Assembly (NCBI GenBank): GCA_024681565.1
Contig: JAILAO010000112.1
Span: 1 to 20,725, forward strand
Origin: Bacteroidales bacterium
Lineage (GTDB): Bacteria; Bacteroidota; Bacteroidia; Bacteroidales; UBA932
Direction: 5' to 3'
DNA: 20,725 bases
A program made the translations under genes and the position numbers. Every line of letters begins with the position of its first letter. The stretch's first letter is position 1. The notes beneath the pieces are model-generated. The model was not told the DNA's origin. It ran no database searches and saw nothing but the letters and a program-made list of their open reading frames with translations. This document shows, in pieces, positions 1 to 6,010 of the stretch.

Positions 1-110
1 GAGGTGAACAGGCCGATGAGCATCAGCAGGAACATACGGAAATACAGCAGGAGGGTATTGCGGGCAATCCTCCTGCTGTTTTCCGAAAGCTGTCCTGCAG
101 CCGGCGGCAT
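1..110 (-). CDS. Wzx-like polysaccharide flippase, N-terminal fragment
   Basis: Only the first 36 codons lie in the window; the gene continues past base 1. The start is the ATG at 110-108, four bases after the stop codon of the DUF975 gene, so the two are probably co-transcribed. The visible residues include RIARNTLLLYFRMFLLMLIG followed by LFT, which I recognise as the first membrane segment of the Bacteroidetes polysaccharide-export flippases (MOP/Wzx superfamily), whose N-terminus usually reads close to RIAKNTLxLYFRMxxxMxVSLYTSRV. These inner-membrane proteins flip lipid-linked O-antigen or capsule repeat units to the periplasmic face. With so little sequence the call rests on this one motif. 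Another multi-pass membrane protein cannot be excluded. Confidence 0.6.
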   Translation of the reverse strand, partial: MPPAAGQLSENSRRIARNTLLLYFRMFLLMLIGLFT

Positions 111-113
111 ACG

Positions 114-770
114 TTATTCGGTCACGGCTTCTTCGCCCTGAGCAGCCTTAAGGTCGTTGTAGAAGGCGGCGACGGCGCTGCTCATATACGGTTCCAGCCA
201 CAGGAAGCCGATGCCCAGCGTCAGGATGGCGAGCAGGATCCAGCCGATGAAGCTGAGATACAGATAGAACAGGTCGAATTTGTGACCCGCCATCATCTCG
301 CGGCTGCGCGCGCTGGCCTCCCAGGCGCTGATCTCCGGATGCTCCTCAAGGATATACGGAGTCATCGCGTAAGCAAAAGACATGACCAGACCCGGGATGA
401 TGAACAGGAAGGTCCACAGTACGACCTTGAGGCCCATGAAGAACATACCCAGGACTTTGTGCAGGTAGTTGGAGAGCGAGAGGTCCAGCATGTTCCGGCT
501 CACTTCATAATCCCGGCGCTCATAGAGCAGACGGAGGGCATTGGAGTAGCCGACTTCCATCGGATCGACGAGGAACAGGACCAGCAGGAGGCTGGCGCCT
601 CCCAGCCAAAGCTGCAAACCGGTATCCGCATTCAGCAAACGGGGAAGTTCGCTGCCGCCCGTGAAGACCAGGACAATAAGCAGATAGAACAAGGTGGCAA
701 GGACGGCCGGCGACCAATTGCCGCGCAGACGGTTCAATGCCGCTTCTTTGTATTCTTTGTTCGTTCTCAT
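114..770 (-). CDS. DUF975 family integral membrane protein
   Basis: A 218-residue inner-membrane protein. The N-terminus (MRTNKEYKEAALNRLRGNW) is the amphipathic start typical of DUF975 (COG5523), followed by hydrophobic stretches at about residues 20-38, 52-75, 105-135 and 165-205, the longer ones probably double-spanning. A conserved-looking EEHPEISAWEASARSREMM segment at about 141-159 precedes the last helices, as in the family, where a short loop carries an S.xMM.G motif. No enzymatic role is established for DUF975; it is often described as a possible membrane or transport accessory protein. The gene starts 32 bases after the ispE stop, with a candidate promoter in that gap, so it may be transcribed separately from the suf-ispE operon. 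A flippase gene follows directly. Confidence 0.8.
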   Translation of the reverse strand: MRTNKEYKEAALNRLRGNWSPAVLATLFYLLIVLVFTGGSELPRLLNADTGLQLWLGGASLLLVLFLVDPMEVGYSNALRLLYERRDYEVSRNMLDLSLSNYLHKVLGMFFMGLKVVLWTFLFIIPGLVMSFAYAMTPYILEEHPEISAWEASARSREMMAGHKFDLFYLYLSFIGWILLAILTLGIGFLWLEPYMSSAVAAFYNDLKAAQGEEAVTE

Positions 771-793
771 GACGGGAAAGGATTTAGTTCATT

Positions 794-823
794 CAAAGTT
801 AGTTATTTTTTGAACAATCCAAA
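794..823 (-). promoter_or_regulatory. Candidate promoter for DUF975 and flippase genes
   Basis: On the minus strand TAACTTTG (801-794) matches the Bacteroidetes -7 consensus TAnnTTTG exactly. A TTTG lies 18 bases upstream (823-820), close to the usual 19-21 spacing. The box overlaps the ispE stop codon, and the ATG of the DUF975 gene is 24 bases downstream. This would give the membrane-protein pair its own transcript in addition to any read-through from ispE. Confidence 0.45.
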
Positions 824-1573
824 TACGGCGGAACCGGATCCGGACATCGAAGCGTACACGGCTCCTTCAGCATAAAAGCGGTTCTTGAGCCGTTCCACCT
901 CGGGATGGATCGGGAACACCGAAGCTTCGAAATCGTTGAAAAGCACATCCGGCCACATCTCGACCGGGTAACGGAGCGCTTCGCGCAGCGGCGGCAGGGC
1001 GAGCCGCTCGCGCGGAATGACGCGCGAATAGGCCTCGCTCGTGCTGACACGCACCCCCTCCGGCACCTCGACACGCAGCTCATAGGGAGTCAGGTCCACT
1101 TCGTAATCGGTCAGCACGTCCCCCCGTCCCTCGCCGAACATCGGCCGGTTGTAGATGAAGAAGGAGCAGTCGGATCCCAGGCAGGCGGCATAGTCCGCCA
1201 GCTGCCAGTCCTCCAGACCCAGGCGGAACATTTCCGTCAGGGCCATCAGGGTGAAGGCAGCATCTGCGGAGCCGCCGCCCAGTCCCGCACCGACGGCGGA
1301 ACGCTTCTCGAGGCGGATTTCCACCGGCGGCAGGTCAAAATCCGACTTGAGCAGGTGATAGGCGCGCAGGGTCAGGTCGTCATCCCAGGTCACATTGTCG
1401 GACGCGACGAAGCGGAGCTTGTCCGACGGCACGATCTCGAGCACGTCGGACATCCCGAAATAAGGGATGAAGAGGGTCTCTATATCGTGATACCCGTCCG
1501 GGCGGCGTCTCAGGACACTGAGTCCGAGGTTGATCTTGACATTAGGGTAGACTTGCATGGATTTCTTCGGCAA
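803..1573 (-). CDS. ispE: 4-diphosphocytidyl-2-C-methyl-D-erythritol kinase
   Basis: IspE phosphorylates the 2-hydroxyl of CDP-methylerythritol with ATP in the cytosol, the fourth step of the MEP isoprenoid pathway. The 256-residue protein is a GHMP kinase. Near the N-terminus it has PNVKINLGL with the conserved lysine at residue 13. The glycine-rich ATP loop VGAGLGGGSADAA is at 94-106. LGSDCSFFI at 132-140 carries the expected catalytic aspartate (D135), and the third GHMP motif MSGSGSAVFG is at 243-252. Length is slightly short for the family (around 270-285) but no motif is missing. The start at 1573 overlaps the sufD end by 32 nt; an in-frame ATG at 1558 (MQVYPNVKIN) is an equally credible start. 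The overlap implies translational coupling to sufD. Confidence 0.95.
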   Translation of the reverse strand: MPKKSMQVYPNVKINLGLSVLRRRPDGYHDIETLFIPYFGMSDVLEIVPSDKLRFVASDNVTWDDDLTLRAYHLLKSDFDLPPVEIRLEKRSAVGAGLGGGSADAAFTLMALTEMFRLGLEDWQLADYAACLGSDCSFFIYNRPMFGEGRGDVLTDYEVDLTPYELRVEVPEGVRVSTSEAYSRVIPRERLALPPLREALRYPVEMWPDVLFNDFEASVFPIHPEVERLKNRFYAEGAVYASMSGSGSAVFGLFKK

Positions 1574-2138
1574 GGGCGTCGGGCAGGCGGCGGATCACCG
1601 GCGCGAGGAAGGCCTGCATCTGCAGATGCCGGGCCTGCGCTTCGGGGATGCCGCGGGAACGCATATAAAACAATTCATCGGGGTTGAGGTAGCCGGTCGT
1701 GGCGCCGTGCGAGCACTGCACATCGTCGGCGTAGATCTCCAGCTGCGGCCGGGATTCCACCCGGGCCGTATCGCTGAGCAGCAGGGAATGATTCTCCTGA
1801 TAGGCCTCGGTCTTCTGGGCATCCGGGGCCACGTAGATGAGTCCGTCGAAGCAGACCCGGGCCGTTCCGCCGACGATGCCCTTGAAGAGCTGGCGGGAAG
1901 AACAGCCCCCGACCGCATGGCGGACCAGCACCCGCAGGTCCACCTGCCCGGCTTCCGGGCAAAGATACAGACCGGCCAGGTCGAGGCTGGCGCCGGGTCC
2001 GGCCAGGTCGATCTCCAGGGCCAGCTGCGCGTCGGTACCGGGCAGTATGACCAGGGTCATGGACACTTTCTCCCCGGCGTCCAGCCGGAGATGTTGCGGC
2101 GCGCAGTCGCGTCCGATGACATAGATCCTGTTATCCAT
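1542..2138 (-). CDS. sufD: Short SufD-like Fe-S assembly scaffold subunit
   Basis: SufD pairs with SufB on a SufC ATPase dimer to build Fe-S clusters in the cytosol. This copy has only 198 residues, against roughly 420-450 in most SufD proteins. What is present is the C-terminal SufBD beta-helix core: APDAQKTEAYQENHSLLLS at about 104-122, then EIYADDVQCSHGATTG at 134-149, then DELFYMRSRGI at 154-164. H144 in CSHGAT aligns with the functional His360 of E. coli SufD. The usual N-terminal helical half is absent, and it is not encoded upstream because the ATG (2138-2136) sits inside the last codons of sufC (ATGGATAA overlap). The frame stays open upstream to 2444, but that stretch is sufC read out of frame. 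The gene is intact rather than broken, as far as can be seen. Confidence 0.9.
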   Translation of the reverse strand: MDNRIYVIGRDCAPQHLRLDAGEKVSMTLVILPGTDAQLALEIDLAGPGASLDLAGLYLCPEAGQVDLRVLVRHAVGGCSSRQLFKGIVGGTARVCFDGLIYVAPDAQKTEAYQENHSLLLSDTARVESRPQLEIYADDVQCSHGATTGYLNPDELFYMRSRGIPEAQARHLQMQAFLAPVIRRLPDALAEEIHASLP

Positions 2139-2883
2139 CAATGCTTTCGTATCCTTCACGTTCGATCTGGTCCACCAGTTCGCGCCCGCCCGTCCGGACG
2201 ATACGGCCCTCCTTGAGGACATGGACGACATCGGGGACGATATAATCCAGCAGCCGCTGGTAATGGGTGATGACGATGGCGGCATTCTCCGGGGTCCGGA
2301 GCTGCTGTACGCCCTCCGCCACGATCCGCAGCGCATCCACGTCGAGTCCGGAATCCGTCTCGTCCAGGATGCTGAGGGTCGGTTCGAGCATCGCCATCTG
2401 GAACACCTCGTTGCGTTTCTTTTCCCCGCCGGAGAAGCCCACATTGACCTCGCGCCGGGCGAACTCTCCCTTCATCTTCACCAGCGCCATTTTCTCCTTG
2501 AGGAGCTTGAGGTACCCGCCGGGCGTCAATTCCGGGAGCCCCTGGGCCTTGCGGCGGGCGGCGACGGCCGCTTTCATGAAATTGGTGATGCTCACGCCGG
2601 GAATCTCCACCGGGTACTGGAAACTCAGGAAAAGTCCCGCCCAGGAGCGTTCCTCCGGGCTGAGGGACAGCAGGTCGCGTCCGTCGTAAAGGATGGAGCC
2701 GGCCGTGACCTCATAGGTCGGACGGCCCGCGAGGACGGAGCCCAGGGTGCTTTTGCCGGCTCCGTTGGGCCCCATCACGGCATGCACTTCGCCGCGACGG
2801 ATGGTCAGGTCCACCCCTTTGAGGATCTCCTTGCCCTCCACGGACGCGTGGAGATTCTTGATTTCCAGTAAGACTTTATTCAT
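2131..2883 (-). CDS. sufC: Fe-S cluster assembly ATPase SufC
   Basis: SufC is the cytosolic ABC-type ATPase that drives conformational change in the SufB-SufC-SufD scaffold. All ATPase motifs are present in the 250 residues: Walker A GPNGAGKST (38-46), Q-loop SFQYPVEIPGVS (about 87-98), the signature FSGGEKKRNE (150-159), Walker B SILDETDSGLD (171-181) and the H-loop VITHYQRLL (204-212). The FSGGEKKRNE and DETDSGLD forms are diagnostic for SufC as opposed to transporter ATPases. Its start overlaps the pnuC stop (ATGAATAA, 8 nt) and its stop overlaps the sufD start, so it sits in the middle of a translationally coupled run. The length is normal for the family. Confidence 0.97.
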   Translation of the reverse strand: MNKVLLEIKNLHASVEGKEILKGVDLTIRRGEVHAVMGPNGAGKSTLGSVLAGRPTYEVTAGSILYDGRDLLSLSPEERSWAGLFLSFQYPVEIPGVSITNFMKAAVAARRKAQGLPELTPGGYLKLLKEKMALVKMKGEFARREVNVGFSGGEKKRNEVFQMAMLEPTLSILDETDSGLDVDALRIVAEGVQQLRTPENAAIVITHYQRLLDYIVPDVVHVLKEGRIVRTGGRELVDQIEREGYESIDG

Positions 2884-3481
2884 GTTTGTTATAAAGTTTT
2901 TTCCAAGTGATCAGGGACCAGATACCGTTGCCCAGATAGAGCAGGCTCACGATCGGCATCAGATAGAGTCCGGAAGAAATATACAGGACGATGTTGGCCG
3001 CGTTGACGATCAGCCAGACGATCCAGCATTCCCAGCACTTCTGCGCACTGAGATACTGGGCCAGCAGCGTGAGCATCAGCAGGTAGGAGTCCAGCCAGGG
3101 AGACGGATCCGCCTGGAAGACGCCCGGCCATTTGACGGGCAGCCAGTCCAGGCACATCGCCCATGCGGCGCCGAATACGCACACGATCAGGATCAGGCCC
3201 GGCCACTGGTCTTTCGTGATGCGGCCGACCTTGAGACGGTTGTCGTCAGCGGCGCTGCGCTCCTCCTCCCGGGGATGCGTCCAGCGCCAGTGCCCGAAGG
3301 CATTGATCGCGAAGGACACCGGTTGGAGCAGCATGGCACTGTAGAGGTGCTGCCGCCAGAACAGGACAAAGAGGAAAACGTTATAGACGTATCCCACCCA
3401 GAAGTTGTACTTCGAGTTGCGCCCTGCGAGAAAGACGCAGGACAGGCCCAGGATGGCCGATATGATCTCTACCCAGCTCAT
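2876..3481 (-). CDS. pnuC: PnuC-family vitamin transporter (nicotinamide riboside type)
   Basis: A 201-residue inner-membrane protein with seven predicted helices, the normal architecture for PnuC: about 4-20, 28-45, 48-65, 92-115, 130-148, 152-170 and 174-195. The FWVGYVYNVFLFVLFW segment and the late WIVWLIVNAANIVLYISSGL helix, with Trp and Asn in the substrate-binding stretch, are characteristic. PnuC proteins move nicotinamide riboside by facilitated diffusion; relatives PnuT and PnuX carry thiamine and riboflavin, and substrate cannot be decided from motifs here. No thiamine riboswitch is possible at its start because the ATG overlaps the sufB stop by 4 nt (ATGA). Its placement between sufB and sufC is unusual and suggests obligate co-expression with Fe-S assembly. 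Confidence 0.88.
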   Translation of the reverse strand: MSWVEIISAILGLSCVFLAGRNSKYNFWVGYVYNVFLFVLFWRQHLYSAMLLQPVSFAINAFGHWRWTHPREEERSAADDNRLKVGRITKDQWPGLILIVCVFGAAWAMCLDWLPVKWPGVFQADPSPWLDSYLLMLTLLAQYLSAQKCWECWIVWLIVNAANIVLYISSGLYLMPIVSLLYLGNGIWSLITWKKLYNKHE

Positions 3482-4929
3482 CCTACGGCACCTTCAAGGG
3501 AAACGGACAGGAGTTTCTGCGCCTCGACGGCAAATTCCATCGGGAGGCGGGAGAGGACTTCGCGGGCATATCCGCCCACGATAAGCGCGACGGCGTCTTC
3601 GGAGGCGATGCCGCGCTGGGTACAGTAGAAGAGCTGGTCTTCGCTGATTTTGGAAGTCGTGGCTTCGTGTTCCACGATGGCGTGCGGGTTCTGGCTGCGG
3701 ATCACCGGGAAAGTGTGCGCTCCGCAGGTGCTGCCGATCAACAGGGAATCGCACTGGGAATAGTTGCGCGCTCCCTCCGCCGCCGGCCCCATCTGCACGA
3801 GGCCCCGGTAACTGTTTTCACTGTGGCCCGCAGAGATACCCTTGGAAACCACCCGGCTGCGGGTACCCCGCCCGAGGTGGATCATCTTGGTACCGGTGTC
3901 GGCCTGCTGATAATTGTTGGTCATGGCTACGCTATAGAACTCGGAGGAAGAGAAATCCCCCTTGAGGATGGTGCTGGGATATTTCCAGGTGATGGCGGAA
4001 CCGGTCTCCACCTGGGTCCAGCTCAGATGGGAGCCGGTGCCCTTGCAGATGCCGCGCTTGGTCACCAGGTTGAGAATGCCGCCGCGTCCCTGGGCATCGC
4101 CGGGATACCAGTTCTGCACGGTACTGTATTTGACGTCCGCGTCCTTTTCTACGATGATCTCCACCACGGCGGCGTGGAGCTGGTTCTCATCGCGCATCGG
4201 AGCCGTGCAGCCTTCCATGTAACTGACCTGCGAACCCTCGTCCGCGATGATCAGCGTCCGCTCGAACTGGCCGGTGCCGGAGGCGTTGATGCGGAAGTAG
4301 CTGGACAGGTCCATCGGACACTTCACCCCCTTGGGGATGTAGCAGAAGGAACCGTCGGAGAAGACCGCCGAATTGAGGGCGGCGTAGAAATTGTCCCCCA
4401 CGGGGACGACCGTGGCGAGGTACTTGCGCACCAGGTCGGGATGTTCGCGGACGGCTTCGGAGAAAGAGCAGAAGATGATCCCCTTCTCGGCGAGGGTCTT
4501 GCGGAAGGTCGTGGTCACGCTCACGGAGTCGAAAACGGCGTCCACCGCCACCTCGCCCTTGGGCTTGACCCCCGCCAGGATCTCCCGTTCGTGCAGGGGG
4601 ATGCCGAGCTTGTCGAAGGTCTCCATCAGGGCCGGATCGATCTCGTCGGGACGGTCTTCGTCACGCTTGGGCGCGGCCCAGTAGATAATGTCCTGGAAAT
4701 CGATCCGGGGCAGTTCGAGGTGCCCCCACTGCGGCGGGGTCATCCGCTGCCACCGGCGGAAGGCGCCGAGGCGGAACTCCAGCAGCCAGTCCGGCTCCTG
4801 TTTCTTGGCGGAAATCATCCGGATGATGTCTTCGTTGAGTCCCTTCGGCACATATTCCTGGTCGACTTCGGTCACGAAGCCTTCCTTGTACTCCTGGGCA
4901 GAGGAGAGATCTTTGATCAGTTCGTCCAT
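3478..4929 (-). CDS. sufB: Fe-S cluster assembly scaffold SufB
   Basis: SufB is the main scaffold on which sulfur and iron are assembled, in complex with SufC and SufD. The 483-residue length is normal. Diagnostic stretches are YIPKGVKCPMDLSSYFRIN (197-215), MEGCTAPM (238-245), VQNWYPGD (271-278), GDFSSSEFYSVAMTNN (324-339) and EHEATTSKISEDQLFYC (420-436). C436 aligns with the functional Cys405 of E. coli SufB. The ATG at 4929 gives an N-terminus matching Bacteroidetes SufB (a short variable tail, then KGLNEDIIRMIS). It is the first gene of the operon sufB-pnuC-sufC-sufD-ispE. No sufS or sufE gene is in the window, so the cysteine desulfurase must be encoded elsewhere. Confidence 0.97.
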   Translation of the reverse strand: MDELIKDLSSAQEYKEGFVTEVDQEYVPKGLNEDIIRMISAKKQEPDWLLEFRLGAFRRWQRMTPPQWGHLELPRIDFQDIIYWAAPKRDEDRPDEIDPALMETFDKLGIPLHEREILAGVKPKGEVAVDAVFDSVSVTTTFRKTLAEKGIIFCSFSEAVREHPDLVRKYLATVVPVGDNFYAALNSAVFSDGSFCYIPKGVKCPMDLSSYFRINASGTGQFERTLIIADEGSQVSYMEGCTAPMRDENQLHAAVVEIIVEKDADVKYSTVQNWYPGDAQGRGGILNLVTKRGICKGTGSHLSWTQVETGSAITWKYPSTILKGDFSSSEFYSVAMTNNYQQADTGTKMIHLGRGTRSRVVSKGISAGHSENSYRGLVQMGPAAEGARNYSQCDSLLIGSTCGAHTFPVIRSQNPHAIVEHEATTSKISEDQLFYCTQRGIASEDAVALIVGGYAREVLSRLPMEFAVEAQKLLSVSLEGAVG

Positions 4930-4934
4930 TGAAA

Positions 4935-4984
4935 CGCCAAAGATAAGGAATCTATCCTAAATCCGCAAGAGATGCACTTTGGCG
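4935..4984. repeat. 8-bp inverted repeat in divergent sufB promoter region
   Basis: CGCCAAAG (4935-4942) and CTTTGGCG (4977-4984) form a perfect inverted repeat with a 34-base spacer. The left arm overlaps the sufB -7 box and the right arm lies just upstream of the plus-strand -7 box at 4997. A smaller dyad, AGGA-ATCTA-TCCT (4946-4958), lies between them. The placement suits an operator, but such a repeat can also occur by chance in a region this size. Confidence 0.3.
4938..4968 (-). promoter_or_regulatory. Promoter of the suf operon
   Basis: On the minus strand TTG (4968-4966) and TATCTTTG (4945-4938) are separated by 20 bases, a close match to the Bacteroidetes -33/-7 arrangement. The box ends only 8 bases before the sufB ATG at 4929, so transcription should begin within a few bases of the start codon and the message would be nearly leaderless. 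Confidence 0.6.
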
Positions 4985-4996
4985 GGGAATTTGTTA

Positions 4997-5004
4997 TATC
5001 TTTG
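4997..5004 (+). promoter_or_regulatory. -7 box for the gene starting at 5020
   Basis: TATCTTTG matches TAnnTTTG exactly and ends 15 bases before the ATG, leaving a leader of roughly 8 bases. A TTTG at 4978-4981 is only 15 bases upstream, shorter than the usual spacing, so the -33 element is uncertain. Confidence 0.5.
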
Positions 5005-5019
5005 CCTAAAATTGCAGAT

Positions 5020-6009
5020 ATGAAGAACACCTGTTTTACGGTCCTGACGGCGGCGGTCCTGACGCTGCTTGCGGCAAGTTCCGCCCGGGCCCAATCCATC
5101 TGCTTCTGGACGGACGACCCCGACGCCGTCCCCGTCCGCATCTATATCGATCAGGAATACATCGGCGACGTGACCGCCGCCTTCTCCTCACAACCGCTCC
5201 TGGACACCGAAGGCGCGCTGAGCGTGGACACGACACCCCAGCGGCACGAACTCACCGCCGTGGACAAATACGGCCGCGTCTACAAGGGCTGGCCCGGCTG
5301 GATCCGCCCGCGGGCCGATACGGTCTACTACCTGCAGATTCGGGGAGGACAGTTCAAAGCCGTAAACCGCGACCAATACGATTTTGTTTTCGTAAACTGG
5401 ACCCCGGTTTATTATCTCGCCACATCCCCGATCCGTTTCCGCGGTTCCATCCCGCTCGACAGACTCGACCCGCTGACCGACAACGGCCTGCTGATCGGGA
5501 TGGGTGTCGCCGCCGTGGGTGCCACCGCCGCCATGGGCGTGGCCGCCTCCCGCAACTGGGGTTTCCCCGACGGCCGTTTCCCTTACGTGGCAGTCGGTCT
5601 GGGCACCGAATATTATGCTTCCCTGCGGGAATGGCGCAATGTCGCCCAGATCAAGGCCCGTTTCGGCAATCTCGGCGGCATCTCCTTGATGGCGGATGCC
5701 GGTGTTGCTTCCGTCATGGCTTATTACCCGCGTCCGTATGCCTCGGTCCATCAGGCCGCTTCCCTTTTCACCTTCAGTGTCGGTGCCGGACTGGACTACG
5801 GCGGTTTCGGCTTCTCCGTCCGCTACAAGCCCGCCATCGGTGAATCTTTCGATACCTTCCTCAACGCCCGCCTCCAGTATGACTGGTGGGTGGACGACCG
5901 TTTTGCCCTCGATTTCCACGGCGGATTCGGCGTGGGCGGCTACGGCGAAAACGGACTTTTCGATTACTACGATTTCCCCTTCGGAATCGGATTCCTGATC
6001 AGACTCTAG
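5020..6009 (+). CDS. Secreted or outer-membrane protein of unknown function
   Basis: I do not recognise a named family. The 329-residue protein begins with a signal peptide (MKNTCFTVLTAAVLTLLAAS, cleavage near ARA-QS at residues 24-26). Residues 30-110 resemble a small PEGA-like beta domain: an IYIDQEYIGDV strand pair, then a THEL-like strand and a DKYGRVYKGW turn. A hydrophobic, Gly/Ala-rich segment (GLLIGMGVAAVGATAAMGVA) lies near 158-178. The remainder is rich in alternating, aromatic, glycine-containing strands to the last residues, as in small outer-membrane barrels. I chose the ATG at 5020 over an in-frame ATG at 4972 because it places the signal peptide at the N-terminus and sits downstream of the -7 box. 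The symporter gene starts 1 base after the stop, so both are on one message. Confidence 0.7.
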   Translation: MKNTCFTVLTAAVLTLLAASSARAQSICFWTDDPDAVPVRIYIDQEYIGDVTAAFSSQPLLDTEGALSVDTTPQRHELTAVDKYGRVYKGWPGWIRPRADTVYYLQIRGGQFKAVNRDQYDFVFVNWTPVYYLATSPIRFRGSIPLDRLDPLTDNGLLIGMGVAAVGATAAMGVAASRNWGFPDGRFPYVAVGLGTEYYASLREWRNVAQIKARFGNLGGISLMADAGVASVMAYYPRPYASVHQAASLFTFSVGAGLDYGGFGFSVRYKPAIGESFDTFLNARLQYDWWVDDRFALDFHGGFGVGGYGENGLFDYYDFPFGIGFLIRL

Positions 6010-6010
6010 G

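Noticed and set aside
2139..2444. N-terminal extension of SufD to 300 residues
   Set aside because: This stretch is sufC read in another frame and does not resemble the N-terminal domain of SufD. The ATG at 2138 fits the overlap pattern of the operon.
1542..2444. SufD as a pseudogene with a frameshifted N-terminal half
   Set aside because: Immediately upstream is an intact, overlapping sufC, so no remnant of the missing half is present and the remaining core is undamaged.
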